Shown here: positions 31,498 through 41,936 of the stretch, one piece after another
How the letters are laid out: the number at the start of each line of letters is the position of its first letter
How positions within the stretch are numbered: the stretch's first letter is position 1
Origin: Scleroderma bovista
Lineage: Eukaryota > Basidiomycota > Agaricomycetes > Boletales > Sclerodermataceae
Direction: 5' to 3'
NCBI GenBank assembly: GCA_037178675.1
Contig: JAYMGJ010000645.1
Location: 1 to 42,378 of the forward strand
DNA length: 42,378 bases
Notes under the pieces: model-generated
Database searches by the model: none
What the model was told of the DNA's origin: nothing
What the model saw: the letters and a program-made list of their open reading frames with translations, nothing else
Translations under genes and position numbers: made by a program

Positions 31498-33787
31498 CCA
31501 ACGCAATAAACTCGAACCAAAATCTCTACCCATGATCTTTCTGGGATACAAGTCTGGATCAAAAGCGTATAGGTTTCTTAGCGAAAATGGAAGAGTCGTC
31601 GTATCTGCCAATGCAGTATTCAATGAAACTGTCTTTCCTCAATGTGCAAAAAGGATCGAAGATCCACACTCAAATGAAGTTAGCCGTGAAGACCACAATG
31701 AAGAGGATCACAAAAGTGATCTGGGGGTCGCTCCTCCAATCACTAGTAGTGAATCAAGTATTCCCTATTCGTCCACATACGATCCGCCACAAACGAGTGT
31801 GCAGGAAAATGATGAGCCATCAGTTATACCTTCTGAGACAAGAGCTCACCCTACTAGGATTCCACCAGCGGTAAAAGGAACTATAGTTATACCTAAACCG
31901 ACTATGGAGAAAGGGAGGTTTAAACCATATCCTGATCCATCCATCCCTAGATGTTCTGGTCGTGCTAAAGTCGTACCGACGAGACCCGATAATGTCTATG
32001 GTGAGAATGTGCATCCTGTAGAGGCTGAGAAACTCGCCGAAGCAGAGAGTAAAGCACAGGAGGATCCAATGACCTTAGGATTTGGGACTCAAGGAGAGAG
32101 TCATGACCTCGTGGATTTACATTGCCTGCATCATGAGTTCGGTTCAGATTTCTTGAACTTTCTGATGGTGAAAGCTGAACCACTTTTTCCACGGATTCCA
32201 GTACAATATAGGGATATTTTGAGTTTACCAGCCAATGAGAAAAAGGCTTGGGATAGTGCTTGTCAAGACGAGATAGATGCACTCTGGAAGCGCCAAGTCT
32301 GGTCGCTCACTAATCTTCCTCCTAATCGTAAACCAGTTAAGTGTCACTGGGTTTTTGCCATAAAATCTGACGGTCGCAAACGAGCCCGTCTAGTGGCAAA
32401 AGGTTTTTCACAGGAATACGGAATAGATTACGATGATGTTTTCTCACCCGTAGCAAGATTCGAGTCTGTTCGAATTATTCTTGCCCTGGCTGCGCAGAAC
32501 GCTTGGAGTCTACAAGCTTTGGATGTAAAAACTGCCTTCCTATATGGTAACCTCGAAGAGGAGATCTATATGGAACAGCCAGAAGGCTTTGTTAAAAAGG
32601 GAAGAGACGAGAAGAAAGTATACCGTCTTTTGAAAGCTCTCTATGGTTTAAAGCAAGCTGCTTTAGCATGGAATATTGAGCTTCACAAGTCCCTTCAAAA
32701 ACTAGTAGGCTTCAACTGCGTCGTTTCAGATGCTGGGATTTATGTTCACCAGGGAGTTACCGGGAACAAAAAGGTCAAAGTCTTACTCATCCTGATCATC
32801 TACGTTGATGATGTTCTTTTTACTGGCTCTGACCAGAAATATCTCGGGATGATGAAAGAGAAATTCATGAAGGTCTGGGAATGCTGCAACCTTGGGGCTG
32901 CTAAAGAATATCTTGGAATGGAAATCCAACGAAACCCATCAACTGGTTCTTTAATCGTTGATCAGGTGAAGTACTTGGACAAAATTCTAAAGCGATTCGA
33001 TATGCAGGATTGTAACCCTGCTAATACCCCACTTCCAGAGAAATACGATCCAGTTGCGAGTATAGGGGAGTCCTCTCCCAAGCTACGCTCACAGTACCAG
33101 TCTGTGATAGGATCTCTTCTCTATCTGATGCTTGGAACGAGACCTGACATTGCGTTTTCTGTCATCAAAATGTCTCAGTTCTCTGCAAGTCCAACGGAGG
33201 ACCACCTTAATCATGCCAAATATATCTTTCACTATCTTCGAGCGAATAGAGAGTGTGGCATTGAGTTTAAAAGGGAATCCTCATTGCGAGTGGAAGGTTA
33301 TGTCGATGCCGATTGGGCTTCTGACAGAAATGACCGAAAATCCTGTACAGGTTTTACTGTGTTGTTTAATACTTCTCCAGTTTCCTGGGTTAGCCAGAAA
33401 CAGAAGACCATTGCTACTTCAGCCACTGAAGCTGAGTACATGGCTCTTTCTGACGCTGCAAAACAGATATGTTGGATCAAGTCTTTACTTGAGGAATTAT
33501 CTTTTGATATTCCACCTGTCATCCTCTACAAGGATAACATGGGCTCCATATTCTTAGCGCAGAATCCTGCGCAAGAGAGACGAATGAAACATATCGATAT
33601 TTGTCATCACTTTATTCGTGAATGCGTTCAAGAAAGAAAGGTCATTCAATTGCGACATATCTCTACTGATAAACAGTTAGCAGATGTCTTTACTAAAGCC
33701 CTTGGCAAAGTCAAGTTCCTGGGTTTTAAGAGTTTCCTTGTTACCGACTTGACACGTATCAAGTCTGGGGGAGTGTTGAGAAAGTAA
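31498..33787 (+). pseudogene. pol: Copia pol fragment: reverse transcriptase and RNase H
   Basis: The frame is open from the LTR junction (31498, codons ...RNKLEPKSLPM) through a 751-codon stretch from 31532. It keeps the integrase C-terminal FLGYKSGSKAYRFL motif, the Copia reverse transcriptase (VKCHWVFAIKSDGRKRARL; YDDVFSPVARFESVR; YGLKQAALAWN; catalytic YVDDVLF at about 32800) and RNase H (VDADWASDRNDRKSCTGF; ATSATEAEYMALSDAA). Gag, protease and most of integrase are missing because the Gypsy-2 LTR begins at their edge. The retained part has no stop. The last codons (GGVLRK, stop at 33785) lie inside the 3' LTR, as is common for fungal Copia elements. Confidence 0.92.
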
Positions 33788-34290
33788 GTGCTTAGTCATC
33801 ACTAGCACGTGACTTCTCTAGAGCCTTGACATGTGATGTGTCTGGACTTGTCATCTTCCATGTGATTCTCTGAAGTCACATGACTGGTTAACGAAGTACC
33901 GACTAACCGGAGTCATATCCCTTATCTATGACGTATCTAGATAAGGAGAGATAACGTTCCTTCTGCCACATTCCTATGGGTTGATCTAGACTGTTTCTTA
34001 TCTCTTATCTTACCTATGACTCACTGTGGCCTTCTACGAGATTCTACAAGTTTCCACAGGACTACTATGTTAGGAAGGTACTTATCTACCTGTCCGTTTA
34101 TGGACTCACAGAGACTTCTTACTTTACATGGTCTGTGCGCAGCTCAGACGTATAAATACCCTTATGCTTCTTAGTAGAAAGTAGGATTTTACCCACTATG
34201 TTTATCCTCTGTTCTACCAAGAACTTTCTTAACCACCTTCGGTTAATCTCTTCAAGTTTGAACCAACTAGCAAGAGCGAGTTAGCAACTT
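33774..34290 (+). repeat. Copia 3' LTR (right edge approximate)
   Basis: It starts TGTTGAGAAAGTAAGTGC right after a purine tract (GTCTGGGGGAG). A TATAAATA box lies at 34151. The right edge is not fixed by a second copy; it must end before the gene remnants near 34300. The upstream Copia LTR is not in the window. Confidence 0.75.
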
Positions 34291-34618
34291 CTATTATCAT
34301 TCTTGTCTAGGCCTGCTGTGCTTGTCCATCTCTGGACAGTACTTCCCGTTAGAACCATGTTATCTAATAATAATGTCATTATCCTGTCAATTCTATTCAA
34401 TGAACATACCTGTTCCTCTCCTCTGGTGTGGATGTGGCCAGGTGGGGGGAACTGCAATAGTGTCACCGGCCGGTGCATGAGCTTTTGGGGCAGGCCAGTT
34501 GTGCTTCTGACTTCTGGTTCAGTCAGTAACACCTTCATTGGGGGAATCACCCTCATCCCATTGGTCCTCTATGTAATATTTTTAGTAGAGACTCCACAAT
34601 TCAGAGAAATTCACTCAC

Positions 34619-36097
34619 CTTGTCTCCTTCTCTTTCCAAGGGCCTTGTCTGACCGGTGCTCATCTTCACCAACCGACTTTTGTAATGCTCCCTCGGAATC
34701 CTTCCAGGCCACAAACCTAAATACATCTTCTGGATCGATTTGTTGTCTCCTCCTCCAGAATTCCAGGATCTGAGTCACTTGCACACCACCCATTTTGCTA
34801 GGTTCCTTCAACGAGACATCAGAAGGGAGGTACTTGCTTTCAATATAACTTTGCGGGTCTTCTGTGATGCTCATCCATGGTACAGTTGCTCTTTCCTTTC
34901 CACAAGCATGACCTATTGTGCCTTAGTTAGTTACCCCTCACCTAAATCCAAGTAACTTACGGTAGTGACAGGTCACAAATGCCCGGATGATGTCCTGTTT
35001 CTCTGGCACATGCATGTCAAGGATGTTTGGAAGTTGCAGAATCCTGCTGTCAAGGGTTTGGAGGCTTACTTGTGCCTTTTTCTTACCCTTCTTGACAATT
35101 TTTCCTGGATGTTGATCCGCATCCTCATCCTCATCATCTGCCTGGTCTCCATCCCGAACCTCGCCGGCCTTGAATACATCAGAAGCATACCTTGACCATT
35201 TTTCCTCCATTCCTTCCCAGTCCAGAAATGTACTCACATTCCCAAGTTCATCATTGAAATCATGTCTGTAATTGTTCCGGTCATCTCAATGTGTAACTGC
35301 CATGTTTCCACTTACATGCCAGCCATCACCTTTCTGTTTTGATCCTTCCAAGCCACCATCACCACCACCCGGGTACCACACTGCTTCCACATAGTCTCTG
35401 CATACTCACGAGTATACTTCCGGCCTTTTTTCTCAGCTGCACTGAAGACCTGTGAGGTTTATCATACAAAAGATTAGAAAATGTGTACATACATAGCCTG
35501 TACCTCCGGTGGTGGTTGGACCTCGTTCCACTCCTGAGCAACCCGCTCTGCCTCTTTCATTTCATCCTCAGTAACCTTTTTCATCAGCCTTCCAACGGTC
35601 TTTTGGTACCCTCCTATCATTTCCTTGCTGCCAGCCCCAATACCGCGCTGTTGGAATTCTTCCTGAATCACCATTCACTTCTGCTCCCTTATTACCCTCC
35701 GCACAGTCCAATTTTGCCCCCACTTCAGCATCCCCTTGCGTGCTCGGGACCAGCCATGGTTATAAAACCAGCTTTTGATGTGCTATAAAATGTTAGCCTT
35801 TGCAGAGCGGAATATAACATGACCTACACCCAACTTAGCTTTCCAGTCCTCTCCCAAGATGTACTCATTTGCAGGCAGGTGTCTAATGAGATCCCGGACC
35901 CTCCTATTCACAGGCTTCCTCCTGTCCCCCTTTAAAGCCTTCCACTCTTCGAGGTTTGCATGAAGAATCTCTATTTCCTCGGAGGTGAGTTTCCCTGGAG
36001 TGTTCTCCCCTACCAGTCCGGTGGTTGTGGGATCCTCTGGTTCTGTAGGATGAGATGATTCAGAAGATGAATGGGAGTCTGAGTCACTCAAAGTCAT
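34619..36097 (-). pseudogene. Five-exon gene of an unnamed family, one in-frame TGA
   Basis: Exons 36097-35828, 35782-35504, 35449-35316, 35265-34961 and 34912-34619 join in frame through introns of 45, 54, 50 and 48 nt. The start at 36097 gives MTLSDSDSHSSSESSHPTEP, an acidic Ser-rich beginning. Landmarks: LHANLEEWKALKGDRRKPVN, IKSWFYNHGWSRARKGML, an RVVVMVAWKDQNRKVMAG segment, an acidic DEDEDADQH patch, and ILEFWRRRQQIDPEDVFRF near the end. A TGA at 35675-35677 interrupts exon 2 between EQK and MVIQEEF. From memory this arrangement recurs in agaricomycete 'hypothetical proteins'; I know no function. A further 3' exon may run toward 34300, where the Copia LTR stands. It is divergent from the KDZ gene, with about 800 bp between starts. 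Confidence 0.78.
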
Positions 36098-36673
36098 TGT
36101 GAATGTGGTAGACTTTGTTGGTGAAGCCCTCCCATATCATAGCATGCACCATGTTGAACGGAATTCCCTCAGCTGTCATGTAAGGTTCCTTTGATCCGAA
36201 CAATTTCCTTTTGAGGTTAGCTATGGTTCCGGTGCAGTGGATTACTAACCATAAGAAGTAGCTGATGTCACTAATTGGCAGATCACCTACTATATATAGG
36301 TAGTGTACATGTTCCTGATGCCAATCAGAACCAATCTCAGACAAGATACACAGATCCAGATGCAATGATTGTGATCCATGATGTTCCAATGAGGCATTTC
36401 CTACTGAAGTTTGCACCAAGCCTATCAATCATGGGGAAGTCGAGGATATCTGGAGTGACCTCTTCTACCTCTGTGACCCATGTGGTGTGGAAGACTGTGA
36501 AAACAACTAGAGGATCAATTGATAAGTTTCAAAAGGTCACTCCCAGAAGAAAGGCTCGACAGGCTATGCAATCTAAGGCATCTCCTACTGTGGCTTGCTC
36601 TATAGAAAGGTGGTGGTCTGCACAGGGAAGGTCTAGCCTGTTGAAAGAAGGGAGAAGGAGAGCTGTAGGGTAA

Positions 36674-36794
36674 CCTCAGTAGTCTGGCAAGCTACTAATA
36701 TATTAGATATACCTGTAGGGTAACTACAAGGTATCAGTAAGTAGTAAGTAGTCAGTAGGAATGGTACTCACCCTCAGTAGTCTGGCAAGCTACT
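36674..36794. repeat. 23-bp direct repeat upstream of the KDZ gene
   Basis: CCTCAGTAGTCTGGCAAGCT(ACT) occurs at 36674-36696 and again at 36772-36794, 98 bp apart, with a CTGTAGGGTAACT word also repeated (36663, 36713). These may be regulatory or element-end repeats of the KDZ transposon. Confidence 0.7.
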
Positions 36795-36847
36795 GAGGGA
36801 GCTGTAGTAATAGAAACTACTGTATGTGCGCTTTATGCTTATGTAAG

Positions 36848-36856
36848 TATATAAAC
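36848..36856 (+). promoter_or_regulatory. TATA box for the KDZ gene
   Basis: TATATAAAC lies about 42-50 bases before the chosen start codon at 36898, in a region without other frames. Inference from position and sequence only. Confidence 0.5.
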
Positions 36857-38393
36857 AAACCATAACAGTCTGTTTATCTCCAACATGCTCATCCATCATG
36901 GCAGAACACAATGTGTTTCAAAATGGTGATGAAGATGCTTACCAGGAGCTAGACGATCCACCTCCTTTGAAACAATTTAAAACAACCAAAAATCAGGTAG
37001 AGTATTATTCCACAATATATTACCCTGTATCTCATGGACATCGCTTTTAAAACAGCTATCTCCGGGCATGGCTGCCCCATAAACAGAGATATCTCTCAAT
37101 CATTCTTGACATGGAAGCTCCCCCCTGTCCATGGATTTGCATATTGTGTGGTGGGGATGGCAGCTACAGATGCATAGATTGTGCACACCAGCCGGTGTTC
37201 TGCACAGCCTGTTGCAGGAACCAGCATAAGCTCCGGCCCTTCCACCGGGTTCAACAATGGAATTCAGCCTTCTTTGAAGACTCCTCTCTCCAGCTTGTGA
37301 GTGCTTTCATTCTGACTCAATAACAATGTCTGATGTTGTAGGTGGGGTTGGTGCTGCACCTTGGACATGGTGGGGATCCTTGTCCGAGCGGTGGTCATGC
37401 AGAATTAGATTTCTCCGATGACCTAGAGGAAGGAGCACAGGACCCTGAGGAATCTGTGGATTCAGGCTCACCTCCCCATCTCAAAGTACCGAACAGCAGA
37501 ACCTTCTTGACTGTGGTGCACACTTCGGGAGTACAATTCTGCGATGTGATGTACTGCAACTGTCAGGGGTCACCGGATTCACACCTTCAGCTGATGATGG
37601 CCGGCCTCTTTCCTGCCACCACTAAGGAACCAAGGACTGTCTTTACCTTTCAGGTATTGGATGACTTCATCCAGGATAATGTGGAATGTGGAACCTCTGC
37701 CATGAACTATTACAGCAAACTCTGCAGGATTACATTCAATGCCTTTCCACACCTTGTGCCGGTGAGTGGACCGGAAACACATTGCATGTGTCTTACTCCA
37801 GTAATAGGACAGATACAGGGAGCTACTTAGAGTATCCAGGATGTGGAGGGTGCTAAAATTAATGAAATGGAAGGGAGTTGATGATAGTGAAATTGGTTCA
37901 TCGACAGGCGACCTTGTGCTGTTTTGTCCAGCATGTCCACAGCCCGGAGTGAACCTTGATGATACTGATGTGGATTTGTCCCAGTATGTAATGTGTTTAA
38001 GCTCCACTGGGATGGGGAGATTCATTTTTCCTTGTAGCTGGAAAATTTTCGATGTCGATAGTGATGGATGGAAATTTCAAGGCAGAGCACATGAGACCAA
38101 GGAACCCTGCAGATGAGGTGTGGCTGATGGATGGGAGGGGGTTCATGGTAGGCTCAGGTAAATACAAGGAGTACTTGGCAGGCACAGCAAATCGGATAGA
38201 GGTGAGGGAATGCACCACTGGAAGTGCTATATCTCATCCTTTGAAAAGCGATTGGAGTGTAGCAATCACCGGGCAGTTAATCAGGCAAATTCGGCAAGGA
38301 AACAGCTGTCATCCACCGGGATTGGGGGATGTGCATGTGCAAGACATGGATGTTTCATCCCCCATGCAATGGTTGACTTTCAGAAGGGAGAAC

Positions 38394-38401
38394 AGTAGGT
38401 T
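38394..38401 (+). repeat. Target-site duplication, left copy
   Basis: AGTAGGTT, identical to 40498-40505. It contains the splice donor (A|GTAGGT) of KDZ intron 6. Confidence 0.95.
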
Positions 38402-40497
38402 TAGTGTTTTAAGGTCCGGTCCGGTCCGGTCCTGGACCCCTTTTTTGGGAGGACCAGGACCAGGACCAGTCCTCCAAATCTCAGAAAAAGGGAGGACTGA
38501 GGACTGGACCACTTAGGACTGGTCCTCATTGGTCCTGGGCTGGTCCTAGGACCAGTCCGGACCGGTCTTTTCAGAGGATTGGTGCAGATTGATATCAGGA
38601 CCACCCAGCACTGATGAGGACTAGGCAAAAGCATGGGGTGTCTCATGGCTTACCCATACCCATGCCCAGGACATACCCATTACCTGCAGCATGGGTCCAG
38701 GTTGCAAGTGGGTAACAACCCAGTGGGTTCAGGTGGCAGTGCAAGCATTGTTAAAAGTACCCTTGGGTTGCAGGTACACCCCCAAGTGCACATGATATTG
38801 GCAGATGCAGATGTAGTCTATAGGGAATTCCACAGTGTAAGGGTGCTGACCTGTCAGAGGTTTGCCCAGGGGTTCAACTATAGGGGTAAACTCTGGTGAT
38901 GATTTGATGGACATGTTCTACACCTTGTAAACACCTGTATAAGCCTTTGTACTATTGTATCAACTAGGTAGAGTGCTGAGAACAGCTAAGAACAGCTGCA
39001 AACAAAGTGTACAAAGGTTGGGGGGTCACTATAGGGGTGGACTCTGCTGATGATTTGATGGTTGTGTTTTGCACCTTGTAAACATGTGTAGCAGCCTTTA
39101 TACTATTGTACCAACTATGTAGAGTGTGGGGAAGAGCTGCAAACAGCTGCGAACAAAGTGTACAAAGTGTACAAAGATTTGCAGGTTGACTATAAGGTAT
39201 ACTCTGGTGATGATTTGATGGTTGTGTTCTGCACCTTGTAAACATGTGTAGCATCCTTTATACTATTGTACCAACTATGTAGAGTGTGTGGAACAGCTGC
39301 GAACAGCTGCGAACAAAGTGTACAAAGTGTACAAGGGTTTTCAGGTTTACTATAGGGTATACTCTGGTGATGATTTGATGGTGGTGTTCTGCACATTGTA
39401 AACATGTGTAACATCCTTTATACTATTGTACCAACTATGTAGAGTGTGTGGAACAGCTGCGAACAGCTGCGAACAAAGTGTACAAAGTGTACAAGGGTTT
39501 TCAGGTTTACTATAGGGTATACTCTGGTGATGATTTGATGGTGGTGTTCTGCACATTGTAAACATGTGTAACATCCTTTATACTATTGTACCAACTATGT
39601 AGAGTGTGTGGAACAGCTGCGAACAGCTGCGAACAAAGTGTACAAAGTGTACAAGGGTTTTCAGGTTTACTATAGGGTATACTCTGGTGATGATTTGATG
39701 GTTGTGTTCTGCACCTTGTAAACATGTGTAGCATCCTTTATACTGTTGTACCAACTATGTAGAGTGTGGGGAACAGCTGCGAACAGCTGCGAACAAAGTG
39801 TACAAAGTGTACAAAGATTTGCAGGTTGACTATAGGGTATACTCTGGTGATGATTTGATGGTGGTGTTCTGCACCTTGTGAACATGTGTAGTAGCCTTTA
39901 TACTATTGTACAAACTATGTAGAGTGTGTGGAACAGCTGCGAACAGCTGCGAACAGAGTGTACAGAGTGTACAAAGGTTTGCAAGTTGACAATATGGTAT
40001 ACTCTGCCAATAATTTAATGGATGTGCCCTGCACCTTTTAAACATGTATACTAGCCTTTGTGCTATTGTACCAACTATGTAAAGTGTTGTGAACAGCTGT
40101 GAACAAAGTGTATTCAGTGCTATCCATCGGCAACACACACCCATACCCCTGAGGTGATAACTAGGAGTTGTGTAGTTATGAGTAGGTTAAGTAGGTTTAG
40201 GTTTTGTAGTATAGTGATGACTAGGTTAAGTGGGTTATGGCTGAATTAAGTATGTAGGCTAGTTATGGCTAGGCTAAATATCACTCATTAACAACAATTA
40301 ATAGAAGTAAAATAGGGGCTAGGACCGGTCCAGACCGGTCCAGGTCCAGTCCTTAAGCACCCCAGAAAAGTAGAGGACCAGGACTGATACTTTTTAGAAT
40401 TGGGTAGGACCAGGACTGCAGTCCAGTCCTAAAATGGTCCGGTCCTGGTCCAGTCCTCGGTCCTTTAGCGGTCCTAGGACTGGACCTTCGAACACTA
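38402..40497. mobile_element. Non-autonomous hAT derivative, 2,096 bp, inside a KDZ intron
   Basis: It starts TAGTGTTTTAAGGTCCGGTC and ends (reverse complement) TAGTGTTCGAAGGTCCAGTC, the same termini as the 5.35-kb hAT element, with GGTCC/GGACC subterminal repeats at 38402-38590 and 40320-40497. Flanks are a perfect 8-bp duplication, AGTAGGTT. Inside is the same 160-bp tandem array, flanked on the left by the same GTAAGGGTGCTGACCTGT words as in the large element, but no transposase. It is best read as an internally deleted copy that would depend on an active hAT transposase supplied elsewhere. Confidence 0.95.
38870..40125. repeat. 160-bp tandem array in the hAT derivative
   Basis: Units at 39181, 39341, 39501, 39661, 39821 and 39981 are exactly 160 bp apart; two more diverged units lie to the left (near 38871 and 39025). 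The middle units (39341-39660) are virtually identical to one another. Minus-strand 74-codon frames that recur every 160 bp across it are a by-product of the repeat. Shared words with the array at 21790-23075 show common origin. Confidence 0.93.
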
Positions 40498-40505
40498 AGT
40501 AGGTT
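40498..40505 (+). repeat. Target-site duplication, right copy
   Basis: AGTAGGTT, identical to 38394-38401. It is followed by the rest of the original intron, ending at the acceptor TTACAG (40544). Confidence 0.95.
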
Positions 40506-41936
40506 CTCATAATTGTCATCTCGAGTTTGTTGAGCTGGTTACAGGCAGGTAAACATGGACTATGCCATGGTGCATGCAGTCTGGCATGCATTGAATCCCA
40601 ACCAACAAGTGATAACATTTTACGACATCAATTGCCAGTATAGTAGAAATTTGGCTCGGCGGATTCAGTCCAACAAATTCATCACTCTACCAGATGGACT
40701 GTGCATTTTGCCTGGGATCGGTATTTGGCATGTACATGGGCATAAAACAGAATGCTTTGCCAGGTATGCCCCGAATTTTATTCCTGGTGCTGGCAGAGTG
40801 GATGGGGAGATCATGGAGACACTGTGGTCTTCACTGAATATAATATCTCCATCTGCAAGAGGGATGGCAACACCACATCGCCAAGAGTTACTCGATTTCC
40901 AAATGAATGACCACAATTTTGTCAAGATGGTCTGTATGCGTGAGTATAACAATGCCCTTCACCAAGACCCTGCTGGCTGATGTGTACAAGCATTGTTTCT
41001 AAGGAGAAAAATGAGGGGTGCCCAGTGCTCATTGACAGAGGTTACAGAAGCTTTTGAAAAACTGAGTAACCAAGTCCCGGAAGGTCTCCAGCAATTGTGG
41101 ACGGAGCAGGAGGCGAAGGCATTGAATGACCAGATGGTGGATCCCCATGCAATGGATATATATGATGTTCAGCTGGAGAAGGGTATGTTGTTTTAAAATG
41201 GAGTTAACCTTACTGAATATGGCCTGAAGCACCAACGATGAAATTGATAGAAATGAACCTTATCAACCAACAAGACTGGCTTCGGGGATCAACCACATGG
41301 ATAGCTAAGGCATTGAAGGTTGAAGGAGCACAAATAATGCTAGCCATTGATGCTTGGCAGCTCAACACATCTGGAACTGAAATACAACAGCTATCAATTG
41401 CACGGCGCCGAGACCGGCTACAATCCCAGTTAGAGGGATTAGTTGCATCAGCTACACAGTTTCTGGGTGAAGACTGGGATGATGATGTAGAACTGGACAC
41501 TGCCCTACAATTTCAGGATGACCAAGCAGATGGTGAGGAAATAGAAAATCCATTCGTCTTGCCAACACAGGGAAATGCCGAAACAATCTTGCCACCGCTG
41601 CCATCATATATTGGAATAGCCCGTCTCCAGGAATTAGGACTCGGATTCCTTGTGGAACAGGAACTATCCTTGAGACAGGGGCAAGCCAATGATTGCCTGC
41701 ATGAAATTAGACTGGCACTGGCTGACAAGGCCGTCATCTTTAGGCGAGATGTTAGACAAGCCGGTAATTATAATATGACCACCCGGGCGTGGGGCCGGAT
41801 AGCAAGCACAGATCTCACCCTACAGTGCCATGCCTCATTATATTGCCGGTGCCGCAGGCAGATGTTAGCTCTCTGTGCCGATAGACAGGTTCTAGACCGG
41901 TACCAGGAATTGCATGCCTCCGACCTTTCGGTCACC

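Larger units (their letters stand above)
36098..36897. other. Divergent intergenic region between the unnamed gene and the KDZ gene
   Basis: Frames at 36084-36428 (minus) and 36275-36673 (plus) overlap and neither has a recognisable domain. The plus one is Lys/Arg/Ser-rich and could be a small gene or leftover. A TATATATAG word near 36291 and a TATATAAAC box at 36848 are possible promoters for the two directions. Confidence 0.4.
36898..41936 (+). pseudogene. KDZ-superfamily transposase with CxC2 cysteine cluster, nine exons
   Basis: Exons: 36898-37001, 37056-37296, 37342-37761, 37808-37983, 38038-38201, 38249-38394, 40545-40939, 40991-41182 and 41230 on. The protein begins MAEHNVFQNGDEDAYQ, then the CxC2 cluster (ICILCGGDGSYRCIDC, FCTACCRNQH, PFHRVQQW), FTFQVLDDFIQDNVECGTSA, GDLVLFCPACPQPGVNL, VMDGNFKAEHMRPRNP, NHRAVNQAN, CACARHGCF, the transposase core (TFYDINCQYS; WHVHGHKTECFARY; NFIPGAGRVDGEIMETLW) and a C-terminus with ALADKAVIFRRDVRQAGNYN. 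The reading is in frame except at 38041-38044, where one extra A appears to shift it. The first intron is placed at the non-consensus GTATTA because that alone keeps the frame. The end is cut by an LTR at 41937 after HASDLSV. About 848 codons remain. KDZ enzymes mobilise fungal DNA transposons often linked to TET/JBP genes; none is visible here. Confidence 0.9.

Noticed and set aside
36275..36673. 132-codon basic frame upstream of the KDZ gene
   Set aside because: It overlaps a minus-strand frame of similar quality and I can support neither; noted only in the intergenic entry.
38870..40125. Regular repeats that could be mistaken for a CRISPR array
   Set aside because: The units are contiguous 160-bp tandem copies without unique spacers, inside a eukaryotic transposon.
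38964..40144. A ladder of overlapping minus-strand 70-100 codon frames repeating every 160 bp
   Set aside because: They follow the tandem repeat exactly and mirror non-coding units in the other hAT copy; they are a by-product of the repeat, not a gene family.
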